From Gallibacterium trehalosifermentans (GTDB lineage: Bacteria; Pseudomonadota; Gammaproteobacteria; Enterobacterales; Pasteurellaceae), in assembly GCF_042433055.1 (NCBI RefSeq), contig NZ_JBHLWB010000003.1, positions 62,001 through 126,000 on the forward strand: DNA of 64,000 nt, in the 5' to 3' direction. This document shows positions 7,891 to 17,150 of the stretch, piece by piece. The number at the start of each line of letters is the position of its first letter. Position 1 is the stretch's first letter. The notes beneath the pieces are model-generated. The model saw only the letters and a program-made list of their open reading frames with translations. It did no database searches and was not told the DNA's origin. Position numbers and translations under genes: made by a program.

Positions 7891-8613
7891 ATGTGGAAAA
7901 AACTATTTTGCCTCCTGTTATTGCTCCCGATGGGAATGGCGCAAGCAGGTATTATAATTCTTGGGACACGAGTGATTTATCCTGCGGAACAAAAAAGCGT
8001 TAATGTTAAATTAGAGAATAAAAACCCGAAACCGGCATTAGCGCAAGCGTGGATTGATAACGGCGATCCGAATGTACCGCCTGAACAAGTAAAAACCCCA
8101 TTTGTAATCACACCGCCACTTTCTCGTATTGAGGCAAATAAAGGGCAAACCCTACGCATTACCTACACTGGCGACCCGTTACCAACTGATCGTGAATCTA
8201 TTTTCTATTTTAATTTACTTGATATTCCGCCGAAGCCGTCTGCACAAATGCGTCAAGAGAACCCAAATTTTTTACAAATTGCGGTTCGTAGCCGTATCAA
8301 ACTATTTTACCGCCCACAATCGTTACCGATGTCGGCAGAAGAGGCATATCAACAGGTGGAATGGCGTGTGGCAAGTGAGCGTGGTAAGCCTGTTGTGATC
8401 GTGAATAATAAAACGCCTTACTATATTACCTATGCCACGATTGAACTAAAGCAAGGGGCAAAAACAGCAAAAGCGAAAGACGCCGATATGGTGGCACCTT
8501 TCTCACAAGTAAGCTACCCATTGTCAAGTGCGGTGAGTGGACAAGCGACTGTTCATTGGAGCGTGATTAATGATTTTGGCGGCAAACAGTCGGGTACCGC
8601 AACATTACGTTAA
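7891..8613 (+). CDS. Periplasmic fimbrial chaperone, F17D-like
   Basis: Binds fimbrial subunits in the periplasm and delivers them to the usher by donating a strand. The protein of about 240 residues has a signal peptide (MWKKLFCLLLLLPMGMAQA) and the PapD-like two-domain layout. Visible features are TRVIYPAEQKSVNVKLEN near the N-terminus of the mature form with the conserved Arg, the strand FVITPPLSRIEANKGQTLRITY, and FYFNLLDIPPKP with conserved residues before the second domain. I chose the ATG at 7891; a TTG at 7876 would add five residues. Neither has a strong ribosome site. The gene follows the pilin terminator and precedes the usher by 40 bp. Confidence 0.93.
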   Translation: MWKKLFCLLLLLPMGMAQAGIIILGTRVIYPAEQKSVNVKLENKNPKPALAQAWIDNGDPNVPPEQVKTPFVITPPLSRIEANKGQTLRITYTGDPLPTDRESIFYFNLLDIPPKPSAQMRQENPNFLQIAVRSRIKLFYRPQSLPMSAEEAYQQVEWRVASERGKPVVIVNNKTPYYITYATIELKQGAKTAKAKDADMVAPFSQVSYPLSSAVSGQATVHWSVINDFGGKQSGTATLR

Positions 8614-8653
8614 GCGAAATGTGAAACGAATATAGCAGCACGGAATAGAAAAA

Positions 8654-11158
8654 ATGAAAAAGTCGCAGAAAAATCAAATGAGATGGAAACAAACTGGGGT
8701 GTTTGTTTCGCTTGCCTTATTAAGCCAATTTTTGATCCCCGCACAGGCAAACGATTTCTTTGAGTTTGATGCGGATTTTTTAAGCGGTAGTGCGAAATCG
8801 AGTATTGATATTAGCCGTTTTAGTTATGGCAATCCGATTCCCGTTGGTAACTATTTGGCAGATGTTTATCTGAATAACCATTTTCGTGGACGAGTCAATT
8901 TACAATTTGTTGATCACCCTGAGAAAAAGCAGAGTGTGCTATGTCAAAATGACGCTTTATTGGCTGTGCTAGATTTGAAAGCAGATGCCTTGCTTGAGCA
9001 AGATAGTGCTGCGTTGGGGTGTCAGCTATTTGCCTTAGTACCTGAGGGAAAAATGGCGTTTGATATGTCGCAATTACGCTTAGATGTCGATCTCCCACAA
9101 GCCTTGATTGTACAACGCCCGCTGGGCTATATCTCGCCAGCACAATGGCAAGATGGCGTGCCTGTTGCTTTTGTGCGTTATGATGCGTCGCATTATCGCT
9201 ATCAATATAGTGATAGCACAGCCAAGCAAGATTATTTGGGGATTGATGCAGGGATTAATCTGTTTGGTTGGGCATTTCGTCATCGTGGATCGCAAAGTTG
9301 GCAAGATCAGCAGCGTTTACCTTATCAATCGATTGCAACCTATGCACAGCGGGATATTGCCGCATTACGAGGACAGTTAACGATTGGTGATTTTTATACC
9401 AGTGGTTTATTAATGGAGAGTATGGCGATTCGTGGGGTACAGTTAGCCTCTGATGAACGTATGTTGGCAACTTCAGAACGAGGTTATGCACCAACGATTC
9501 GTGGGGTGGCTAATAGCAATGCGAGAGTACGAATTCGCCAAAAAGGTAATGTGCTGCGTGAGGTGATGGTGCCAGCAGGGGCATTTGAAATTAATGACCT
9601 TTTCCCAACAGGATATGGTGGCGACATTGAGGTAGAAATTTTAGAAGCTAACGGGGAAAAACGTTCATTCACTGTCCCTTATACTGCGGCGGTTGAGTTA
9701 ATTAGACCTGGGTATAGCCGTTATCAGTTGTCTGCTGGGCGTTACCGCTACGAGGATAAAATTTCTAAAACCAATGTGGCACAAGCGACGTGGCAATATG
9801 GGTTAAGTAATAATGTAACCCTTAATTTAGGTGGTACCTTTTCCAAAGATTATCATGCGGAATTGATCGGTTTATCGGTGAATACGCCATTAGGTACTAT
9901 CGCCACCAGTGCGACCTTTTCTAATGCGAAGTTCCGCAATTCGGATACAAAACGTAAGGGGTATAGTTTATATGCGAGTTATAACACCCGTTTAGAACCG
10001 ACAAATACCAATGTTACTTTAGCTGCCTATCGTTATTTATCACGAGATTATTATTCTGTACAAGACGTGATCAAGGCGAATGATTCTGAGTTTATTGATG
10101 ATAGCTTGCTGGATTTAGGCTTATATAACACTCGCCCTAAAAATCAGTTTGAAGTGGCGATTAGCCAAGCTTTCCGTCCAGGTTGGGGATCGGCATATTT
10201 AATTGGTAGCACCAGCACTTATTGGGGCAGCAATAAAAAGCAAAATGGCTATCAAATCGGTTACGGAAATAGTTATAAACAGCTCAGTTATAGTTTTTCT
10301 TTCTCACAAACTAAAAATAGTGAGGGAGAGAAAGAAAATCAGTTCTATCTGAATTTATCGTTAGCTTTTGGGGAGTCAAATACGACTTATTTATCTGAAG
10401 TATTATCTTATAACGCACAGAATGGTTATTTTAGCACCACTTCATTATCTGGCAGTGCTGGGAAAGATTATCGTTATAGCTATAACTTGTCAGTAAGCAA
10501 GCAGAAAGAGAATAGCAATATTTCGTTTAGTAATAACTATCGTGGTTCGTTAGCCAATATTGGTGCCTCTTGGAGCCAAGATAATCAACATAACCGTCAG
10601 ATGTCGTTAAATCTTTCTGGGGCAGTGGTTGCACACCCTAAAGGCATTACACTCTCGAATGATTTAAGCAATCATTTTGCCATTATTCATGCAGCGGGGG
10701 CGAGAGGTGCCAAAATTAGAGGATCGATTGGTAATGAAATTGATTACTTTGGCAATGGTATTGTGCCGTATGTAGATCCTTATGCGGTGAATTACATTGG
10801 CTTGGATTTAAGTGATGTGCCTGATCGCGTTGAATTATCTTCCACTGATCAACAGATTATCCCACGTGCCAATAGTGCGATTTTAGTTGATTTTGCAACA
10901 AAAGTGGGAAATGTCGTGTTCTTTGAATTAACTAATATGACAGAATTTCCGCCGATTGGGACAGAAGTATTTGACCAAGCGGGGCAAGCGGTTGGCATTG
11001 TCTCACAAGGGGGACGCATTTATACCCGAGGTGTAGAGAAAAAAGGACAATTAAGTCTGCAATGGGGAGATAAGCAGTGTCAATTTACTTATCAAGTACC
11101 TGATGCGGCGGATAATGGTGAGTTGGTGATTGTGCCAGTGCAGTGTCAAATGAAATAA
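8654..11158 (+). CDS. Outer-membrane fimbrial usher, F17C-like
   Basis: The outer-membrane pore that polymerises and secretes the fimbria. The 834-residue protein has a signal peptide (roughly residues 1-33), then an N-terminal domain for chaperone-subunit complexes starting FFEFDADFLSG. A long beta-barrel with many alternating aromatic strands follows, interrupted by a plug region near residues 240-330 (RGYAPTIRGVANSNARVRI and PAGAFEINDL are family hallmarks). The C-terminal domains end with a Cys pair (CQFTYQV ... VQCQMK). It contains one AAGTGCGGT-free stretch only; nothing suggests truncation. It ends 11 bp before the adhesin gene. Confidence 0.95.
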   Translation: MKKSQKNQMRWKQTGVFVSLALLSQFLIPAQANDFFEFDADFLSGSAKSSIDISRFSYGNPIPVGNYLADVYLNNHFRGRVNLQFVDHPEKKQSVLCQNDALLAVLDLKADALLEQDSAALGCQLFALVPEGKMAFDMSQLRLDVDLPQALIVQRPLGYISPAQWQDGVPVAFVRYDASHYRYQYSDSTAKQDYLGIDAGINLFGWAFRHRGSQSWQDQQRLPYQSIATYAQRDIAALRGQLTIGDFYTSGLLMESMAIRGVQLASDERMLATSERGYAPTIRGVANSNARVRIRQKGNVLREVMVPAGAFEINDLFPTGYGGDIEVEILEANGEKRSFTVPYTAAVELIRPGYSRYQLSAGRYRYEDKISKTNVAQATWQYGLSNNVTLNLGGTFSKDYHAELIGLSVNTPLGTIATSATFSNAKFRNSDTKRKGYSLYASYNTRLEPTNTNVTLAAYRYLSRDYYSVQDVIKANDSEFIDDSLLDLGLYNTRPKNQFEVAISQAFRPGWGSAYLIGSTSTYWGSNKKQNGYQIGYGNSYKQLSYSFSFSQTKNSEGEKENQFYLNLSLAFGESNTTYLSEVLSYNAQNGYFSTTSLSGSAGKDYRYSYNLSVSKQKENSNISFSNNYRGSLANIGASWSQDNQHNRQMSLNLSGAVVAHPKGITLSNDLSNHFAIIHAAGARGAKIRGSIGNEIDYFGNGIVPYVDPYAVNYIGLDLSDVPDRVELSSTDQQIIPRANSAILVDFATKVGNVVFFELTNMTEFPPIGTEVFDQAGQAVGIVSQGGRIYTRGVEKKGQLSLQWGDKQCQFTYQVPDAADNGELVIVPVQCQMK

Positions 11159-11169
11159 AGGAAACTAAA

Positions 11170-12144
11170 ATGAAAATAAGAAAGCTCTGTGCATATTTTG
11201 GGCTAATTTTTGGCTTAAATACTTTTGCCACAGCAGAAGATTTAGCTATGACAGGAGTGAAGCAAGCTGATGGGAGTATCGTTTACACGGCGAATTTTCA
11301 AAGTCCAGGAAAAAAAGTGTGTGGGGCAAATTATAGTGGAACATTACGTTATGAAGTGCGGTATAACCGAATTGTACAGGATTATGCGCCTTATTTTGGT
11401 TTAAAAGTGGAAGCCTCTAGTTCGACGGCAACAACTCCAAAACAAATTTATGGGAATTGGCAAACGTGGCAGCTCATAGATGAGTTAGGTACAGGCGGAT
11501 ATTTGACGCTTAAAGTAACGTTAAGTCCACCAAATAATGGCGTATTTAGCACCAATGTTTTGCAGGCGGGACACCCATTATTAGATGGTAATATGGAGAT
11601 TAGGTGTGTTTTCTCTGGTCATCAGCCTGGTACATATTTTGGTAGTAGAGTGGTGAATTTAACATTAACAGCTGTGAATGATATTCCACTAGGTAGAACT
11701 TGCGACTTAGCGTTATCGCCAGATAGAAGTGTGCGATTGGAAGAGATTTTTCTACAACGTTTGAATAGTAGTAATGAGGTGTATGGTGGTACGTTCCCGC
11801 TGCAATTAAATTGTCAAAATGCAACGATTAATAATGCTTACATAACCTATACCGATGGCGTGAATAATAACAATACCACCGATGTATTGACGGCAGATAC
11901 AACAATCTCTGGGGCGGCTCGTAATGTTGGCTTAAAAATTTATGAACAGGAGAGTTCGACTGCTATTCGTTATCAAGCATCATCATCTTCACAATTTATT
12001 AATGTGAATGATACGCGGCAATTTGCGACCAATATTCGCGGTGGCAGTTATACTAAAAATTATAAAGTTTACTATACCAAAACAGGCACCCCAACCGCAG
12101 GGTCGGTAACGGGAAAACTGATTTATAATTTTTATTATCGTTAA
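11170..12144 (+). CDS. Tip adhesin, F17G-like two-domain lectin/pilin
   Basis: The predicted fimbrial tip protein, 324 residues. It starts at the ATG at 11170, with AAGGAA 7 bp upstream; an in-frame ATG at 11143 inside the usher gene lacks a ribosome site. A signal peptide (residues about 1-22) is followed by an N-terminal domain with two Cys (KVCGANYSG and EIRCVFSG) matching the lectin-domain plan of F17G-type adhesins. From about residue 178 there is a pilin-like domain (TCDLALSP ... LNCQNAT) ending in TGKLIYNFYYR, for chaperone binding. In F17 fimbriae the lectin domain binds N-acetylglucosamine; whether this one does is unknown, because the lectin domain diverges most. Confidence 0.8.
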   Translation: MKIRKLCAYFGLIFGLNTFATAEDLAMTGVKQADGSIVYTANFQSPGKKVCGANYSGTLRYEVRYNRIVQDYAPYFGLKVEASSSTATTPKQIYGNWQTWQLIDELGTGGYLTLKVTLSPPNNGVFSTNVLQAGHPLLDGNMEIRCVFSGHQPGTYFGSRVVNLTLTAVNDIPLGRTCDLALSPDRSVRLEEIFLQRLNSSNEVYGGTFPLQLNCQNATINNAYITYTDGVNNNNTTDVLTADTTISGAARNVGLKIYEQESSTAIRYQASSSSQFINVNDTRQFATNIRGGSYTKNYKVYYTKTGTPTAGSVTGKLIYNFYYR

Positions 12145-12159
12145 TAAATAGGTAAAAAG

Positions 12160-12180
12160 GTTGGCGGAATTTACGCCAAC
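12160..12180 (-). terminator. Terminator overlapping the ABC exporter stop codon
   Basis: GTTGGCG (12160-12166) and CGCCAAC (12174-12180) form a 7-bp stem, with the stop codon of the leftward gene (12171-12173) inside the loop. Read leftward the stem is followed by CTTTTTACC. It may also close the fimbrial transcript from the other side. Confidence 0.7.
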
Positions 12181-13916
12181 TGTAATACCTGCTGATGAAA
12201 TTGTTGTAATGTTGAGCGATGTCCAACGCTGATTAAGAGGGCTTCAGGTAAGGCATTTTTAATGAGCTGATAAAGCCAACGTTCTGTTGGTTCATCTAAT
12301 GCAGAGGTGGTTTCATCAAGGAAAATGGCGTGTGGTTTAGTGAGTAAAATTCGCATAAAGGCAACTCGCTGTAATTCACCTGGTGATAAAATGGTTTGCC
12401 AATCAAGATCTTGATGGAGATGAGAGAGGTATTTCTTGAGTTTGCATTGTTGCATTACCTCTTTCACTTCAGACAGAGTTGCTTGAATATTTGGATAGCA
12501 GATCGCTTGGTATAGTGTGCCTTGTGGCATATAGGGGCGCTGCGGCAAAAATAGGGTGTGAGCGATAGTTTCAATTTTCCCTGTTGTGCTAAAAGGATAA
12601 ATGCCCGCCATGGCTTTTAACAGTGTTGTTTTCCCGCTACCTGATTTGCCCTGAATTAATAAGGAATCTCCCGCAGAAAGTTGTAGATTAAGGTTCGTCA
12701 ATAATGGGTTGCCATTACTATCATTTACGCCAAAGTTTATTAATCTAATTTGCTGATGAGTTGGTTGATACGAGGTCAGTGGGAGCTTATCTAACTCATC
12801 AAGTTTCATAAAAAAGCCTGCTAGACGATTTAATCGTGCTTGGTAAAGGGTGAATTCTTCATAGAATAAACGGAAAAAAGACAATGCACGCATTAAGCGA
12901 TTAAAAGATTGGACGGTTTGGTGCATATCGCCTAATGTAACTTGCCCACTAAAAAAGCGAGGGGCTTGTAAAATAAGGGGTAAGAGTTTCGCCACTTCAG
13001 ATACGCCCGTATTAAAGCCATCTAATCCCAACATTTTTAGTACGATTTGCCAGCGGTTTTGCATAATCGCAGTGAACTTTTGCTTTAATAAGGTATGTTC
13101 TCGTTGCTCACCTTGATAAAAAGCGATGCTTTCGGCGTTATCTCGAAGACGAATTAACGAGTAACGATAGTTACCATTACGTTTTTCTTGATCAAAATTG
13201 AGTTTAATTAAAGGGTAACCAATCCAAACCGAGAGCGCAGTAGCTGTGATAATAAAAATATAAATAAAGAATACTACCCCTTTAGGAATATCGAAACCAA
13301 AGAGGGAGAGCAGTCCTGAAAGTCCCCACAAAATTAGCGTGAACTCAATGATAGAGATAATGGCATTAATCACACCTCTTACCATATTCACCGTAGTGGT
13401 AATAAATTCTCGTGCATCTTGTTCAATACGTTGATCGATATTATCGGGAAGATCTTGTTCATATTTTAGTCGATAGTAATTTTTATTGGCTAACCAGCGA
13501 CAGAGCATAATATTGTTGAGTTTTTCTAGCCAACGGATTTCAAAAACTTGGCGGATAAGGTTGTTGATAATTGAGCGAATAATATTGATACCAACTAATA
13601 ACGCATTAATGCCTGCAAAAAACCAAAAGGTATCCGCATTTCTGTTTTGTAATGAGGTATATAGTCCATTGTAGAAAAAAGTATTGAGGACGCTGATGCG
13701 TACTTCTAAGAGAACAAAGGTGATTAATAGTAAGATCAGTAAGGCAATTTTATAACGATTGCTTTGTTGAATACAGGGGGAAGCAATCAACCAAAACTGT
13801 TTGCCGAAGTGGGTATAACGGAGTAATTTTGCGGTTAGAAGTAAACCAAGGGATACCCAAAAAAGTGAGGTAGCTAACCAAAAAAAGCTCGTGTTGAGTT
13901 CGTGTTGCCAGTTCAT
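12171..13916 (-). CDS. YddA/SbmA-type fused ABC transporter
   Basis: A 581-residue inner-membrane protein. The N-terminal half has about six hydrophobic segments of the SbmA/BacA-like permease type; the C-terminal half is an ATPase with Walker A GKSGSGKTT (423-431), signature LSPGE (near 509-513) and Walker B AIFLDE (near 530-535). The layout and length match E. coli YddA and, from memory, Haemophilus HI0036, whose substrates are not firmly known. SbmA relatives move antimicrobial peptides or vitamin B12-like compounds. The gene lies 93 bp downstream of the TonB receptor on the same strand and could be co-transcribed, which would hint at siderophore or peptide handling. That link is speculative. 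Confidence 0.85.
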   Translation of the reverse strand: MNWQHELNTSFFWLATSLFWVSLGLLLTAKLLRYTHFGKQFWLIASPCIQQSNRYKIALLILLLITFVLLEVRISVLNTFFYNGLYTSLQNRNADTFWFFAGINALLVGINIIRSIINNLIRQVFEIRWLEKLNNIMLCRWLANKNYYRLKYEQDLPDNIDQRIEQDAREFITTTVNMVRGVINAIISIIEFTLILWGLSGLLSLFGFDIPKGVVFFIYIFIITATALSVWIGYPLIKLNFDQEKRNGNYRYSLIRLRDNAESIAFYQGEQREHTLLKQKFTAIMQNRWQIVLKMLGLDGFNTGVSEVAKLLPLILQAPRFFSGQVTLGDMHQTVQSFNRLMRALSFFRLFYEEFTLYQARLNRLAGFFMKLDELDKLPLTSYQPTHQQIRLINFGVNDSNGNPLLTNLNLQLSAGDSLLIQGKSGSGKTTLLKAMAGIYPFSTTGKIETIAHTLFLPQRPYMPQGTLYQAICYPNIQATLSEVKEVMQQCKLKKYLSHLHQDLDWQTILSPGELQRVAFMRILLTKPHAIFLDETTSALDEPTERWLYQLIKNALPEALLISVGHRSTLQQFHQQVLQLA

Positions 13917-13956
13917 TGTTTGTTGAATGTCTTAATCACTGCATTTTTTTGTAAAT

Positions 13957-14000
13957 AGGCTTTCTCTTGCGAGATGGTGCGCTGGAAAATGAGAAAGCCT
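13957..14000 (-). terminator. Possible terminator of the TonB receptor gene
   Basis: AGGCTTTCTC (13957-13966) and GAGAAAGCCT (13991-14000) form a 10-bp stem with a 24-nt loop. There is no clean T run on the minus strand, so termination may be weak. Confidence 0.35.
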
Positions 14001-14009
14001 AGTGAAATA

Positions 14010-16163
14010 TTAGAACGTGTATTCTATTTTTGCCCAATAAGTACGAGGCATACCTATTACGGCAAAACTACGATCATATCGACCTCGTTGTACTTGCCAA
14101 TAATGTTTATTGAATAGGTTTTCCACTCCGATACGGAATGTCAGATTTTCAGTAGATTTGATTTGCCAAACATATTTCGCCCCGATGTCCACCGTGCTAT
14201 AAGCAGGAAATTCATATTTTTTGGCGTAATCTTGATAAGACTTGCCGTAATATTGTAAGGCTGAGTTTAGCGTTAAGTTTGGGATAAAAGTAGGATCCCA
14301 CTCAATCGCTGCTTTCGCGATGATACGTGGGCTAGCGACTTGGGTACTGTTAATGATTTCCCCTGCATAACTTGCATAATTGATAAGCTTAGCTTGGTTA
14401 TAGGTGATACCAAAATTTGTGCGTAGTGTATTATTGAATACGTTAGTATAGATGTTGAACTCAATACCTCGATTACGCTCTGTACCTTGTTGTTCGCCTG
14501 CAATACGTGAATATTTACTTGCCGCTTTTGGGGTAATGGTGCCTGGACGACTAATTTGATAAGCACTGAGGGTTGTGGTAATGTTTTCGCCCCAGTTTTT
14601 GCGCATACCTACTTCATATTGACGGCTGATAATAGGCGATGCCATATGCCCATCATCATCAACGCTACCAGGTTCTAAATCTTCTAGATAATTACCATAT
14701 ACCATTAAATCTGCATTGGGTACCCAAGCAATCGTGAGTAGCGGGCTAAGGGTACTTTTATCTGCTTTTAACCCATCTTTATAATAATTAATTTGTTTGA
14801 TCCATTGATAACGCCCGCCAAGTGTGAGGCGAAGTTGATTGTCAAATAAACCTAGCGTGTCGGCAAAGGCAAGACTATAAGAGTGTAATTTTATATTTGT
14901 ACTAGCTGGGACAAGCTCAGGGAAAGTAGGATTATTGAGACTAAATGTTGGTTGATAGATATTGCCTGCAGAAAACGTTGCTAATGTTTCACTTTGTTTA
15001 AAGTTACGACGACGGCTGACGTTATCAAAGGCAAGATTCCAGTTATGGCTGATCGTGTCAGTGAGATACTCACCTTGTAATTTTAAATTCATACTGGTGG
15101 TACGTGTACGATAATCTATTGCACGCATTTGGCGAATTTTATAATCGCCGTTTTCTTTGAGATCGGTGGCGAGTATCTGCCCAAAAGCACCGTAATATTG
15201 GGAGTACATTTGTCCGATACCACCCGATAACATCAAATTTGTTGTGAGATCATATTCAAACGTTGTCAGAATGGTTTCATCTTCCGTTGTTTGTCCTGAC
15301 CAATATGGGCTTAGATTTACCTTACCGTTTGGTGGAGATGGTAGTTGATAGGTGAGGTTTTGAATATCTTGCACGCGTCCACGACCACCATGAGTAGCGC
15401 GTTTACTGAACATATAATCAAAGCCAATACGAAAACGCTCGCCACGATAGTCAGTACTGATGGCAAATTCTTTATTGCGCTCATCATAATGGGTTCTGGC
15501 GGTATTTCCATCACGATATAAACCATTAATACGTATGCCCCATTCTTTATTTAACCCAAAGCGCCGACCTACATCAAAAGATTCTTGTAAGCGATTATTA
15601 CTGTACCAAGCAAAACCAATTTTATTAATATCTTTATCTGTGGCGCGTTTGGTTTCAATATTTAAAGAAGCGCCAGATGATCCCTCTGGATCCATGCCAG
15701 TGGTCGCGGTGGACGCCCCTTTGATTAATTGTGCCGAACTGACCGCAGCCATAGGGGAATTGTACGTAGAATATAAGCCTGCTAAACCATTCACGCTGAA
15801 TTGGCGAGCATCTAGTTGTAAGTTGCGAACATAAATGCCTGATAGCGTATTTGTTTCTCCGCCAAAATTCATGGCTGAGGGGTCAATTTTTGCCACCGCA
15901 TCGACAAGATTGCGGGGAGATTGATCCGTAATTGCCGTTTCCTCGTAATTGACAACAGTAATAGGAGAGGTAAATGCTTGCTGTTTACCTAACAGACTAA
16001 GATTGACATCGGATTTGAGTTTATTTGTTGCTTTGAATTTTTCTAATTCTGTGATGACGACAACTTCATCAAGTGTCGCCTGTTCTGGAGTAATTGTGCT
16101 TTCTGAAGCAAGTGAAGAGGTAGAAAAGAGTAACAAATAAATTGGAATTGATTTATTTTTCAT
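14010..16163 (-). CDS. TonB-dependent siderophore receptor
   Basis: An outer-membrane gated channel for ferric siderophores, energised by TonB/ExbB/ExbD (none in the window). The start is set at 16163 because a signal peptide (MKNKSIPIYLLLFSTSSLA) follows and AGGAAT lies just upstream; the longer frame to 16205 lacks both. About 717 residues: a TonB-box-like DEVVVI near mature residue 10, a plug domain (TSPITVVNYEETAI, RNLVDAVAKIDPSA, VRNLQLDARQFSVNGL, IKGASTATTG), then a beta-barrel ending with VENLFNKHYW and a terminal Phe. It resembles FoxA/FhuA-type hydroxamate receptors, but the ligand is not proven. A Fur-like box precedes it. Confidence 0.9.
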   Translation of the reverse strand: MKNKSIPIYLLLFSTSSLASESTITPEQATLDEVVVITELEKFKATNKLKSDVNLSLLGKQQAFTSPITVVNYEETAITDQSPRNLVDAVAKIDPSAMNFGGETNTLSGIYVRNLQLDARQFSVNGLAGLYSTYNSPMAAVSSAQLIKGASTATTGMDPEGSSGASLNIETKRATDKDINKIGFAWYSNNRLQESFDVGRRFGLNKEWGIRINGLYRDGNTARTHYDERNKEFAISTDYRGERFRIGFDYMFSKRATHGGRGRVQDIQNLTYQLPSPPNGKVNLSPYWSGQTTEDETILTTFEYDLTTNLMLSGGIGQMYSQYYGAFGQILATDLKENGDYKIRQMRAIDYRTRTTSMNLKLQGEYLTDTISHNWNLAFDNVSRRRNFKQSETLATFSAGNIYQPTFSLNNPTFPELVPASTNIKLHSYSLAFADTLGLFDNQLRLTLGGRYQWIKQINYYKDGLKADKSTLSPLLTIAWVPNADLMVYGNYLEDLEPGSVDDDGHMASPIISRQYEVGMRKNWGENITTTLSAYQISRPGTITPKAASKYSRIAGEQQGTERNRGIEFNIYTNVFNNTLRTNFGITYNQAKLINYASYAGEIINSTQVASPRIIAKAAIEWDPTFIPNLTLNSALQYYGKSYQDYAKKYEFPAYSTVDIGAKYVWQIKSTENLTFRIGVENLFNKHYWQVQRGRYDRSFAVIGMPRTYWAKIEYTF

Positions 16164-16214
16164 ATAGTTAATTCCTAGATAATAAGATATTATGCAAAAA
16201 TGCACGAAGTATAA

Positions 16215-16229
16215 TGAAAGTAATTCTCA
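16215..16229 (-). promoter_or_regulatory. Fur-box-like operator
   Basis: On the minus strand TGAGAATTACTTTCA matches the 7-1-7 Fur consensus TGATAAT-n-ATTATCA at 11 of 14 positions. It lies about 50 bp upstream of the TonB receptor start, consistent with iron repression. Confidence 0.6.
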
Positions 16230-16437
16230 ATTTCAATGATGGTTTGATAATTAATTTTTTAGATAAAATAAAAAATTAATCAATAGAAATTGAGGAAATG
16301 AGGGAGAAAGTGAGAAGAATAAATCGTATTAATTTTTGATGTAAATTTAAAAAAGTAAGATTTGTGATATTCAATTTTATTGGGTTGTGCTACTTTTATA
16401 GCCGTTTGTGTTTAATTTTATGTAAGGAAAGGGAAAC

Positions 16438-17085
16438 ATGATGAAGTGGATTTTACAACCGCAAGCTGTATTTAGTGCATCGCCTGTCGTGCCAGTTATG
16501 GTGATTAAAAAATTAGAAGATGCGTTGCCAATGGCAAAAGCGTTACAGGCTGGTGGGATTAATGTATTTGAAATTACATTACGCAGTTCAGTTGCATTGG
16601 AGGCGATTAAATTATTAAGTAAAGAATGCCCAGATGCATTAGTCGGCGCAGGGACAATTCTCTCTACGGAACAATATGATCAAGCGGTTGCTGCGGGAGC
16701 AAAATTTATTATTTCTCCTGGGGCAACACCAGCATTGTTAAAGCATGCAGCCGCAAGCGATGTTGCCTTAATTCCAGGAACAGCTACTCCATCAGAAATG
16801 ATGCAGGCGTTAGAGCTAGACTATAATCACCTTAAATTTTTTCCAGCAGAAATTAATGGTGGCGCAGCGGCATTAAAAGCGATTTCGGCAGCATTACCAC
16901 AGTTAAGTTTCTGCCCAACGGGAGGCGTATCACCAAAAAATGTGGCGAGTTATCTTGCAGTGGATTGTGTGAAAACGATAGGTGGTTCTTGGATGATTCC
17001 TAATGACGCCGTTGCCGCTGGAGATTGGGCGAGAGTAGAACAGCTAACAGCAGAAGCGGTAGCGTTAGTGAAAAGTTTGCGTTAA
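16438..17085 (+). CDS. eda: KHG/KDPG aldolase
   Basis: Cleaves 2-keto-3-deoxy-6-phosphogluconate to pyruvate and glyceraldehyde-3-phosphate; it also acts on 4-hydroxy-2-oxoglutarate. The 215-residue protein has the catalytic Glu45 in FEITLRS and the Schiff-base Lys133 in HLKFFPAE, plus GAGTIL, SPGATP and PTGGV phosphate-site loops. The start has two consecutive ATG codons (16438, 16441) after AAGGAAAGGG; numbering here uses the first. No edd, kdgK or uronate gene is near, so it probably serves uronate breakdown encoded elsewhere. A strong terminator follows. Confidence 0.95.
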   Translation: MMKWILQPQAVFSASPVVPVMVIKKLEDALPMAKALQAGGINVFEITLRSSVALEAIKLLSKECPDALVGAGTILSTEQYDQAVAAGAKFIISPGATPALLKHAAASDVALIPGTATPSEMMQALELDYNHLKFFPAEINGGAAALKAISAALPQLSFCPTGGVSPKNVASYLAVDCVKTIGGSWMIPNDAVAAGDWARVEQLTAEAVALVKSLR

Positions 17086-17111
17086 GTGTGATGAAATTAC
17101 ATTGATTTGAG

Positions 17112-17149
17112 ATTCCCTCGTCTCAGGATAGCTGGACGAGGGAATTTTT
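17112..17149 (+). terminator. Terminator of eda
   Basis: ATTCCCTCGT (17112-17121) pairs with ACGAGGGAAT (17136-17145), followed by a T run. It lies between the convergent eda and yajG and may serve eda mainly. Confidence 0.88.
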
Positions 17150-17150
17150 C

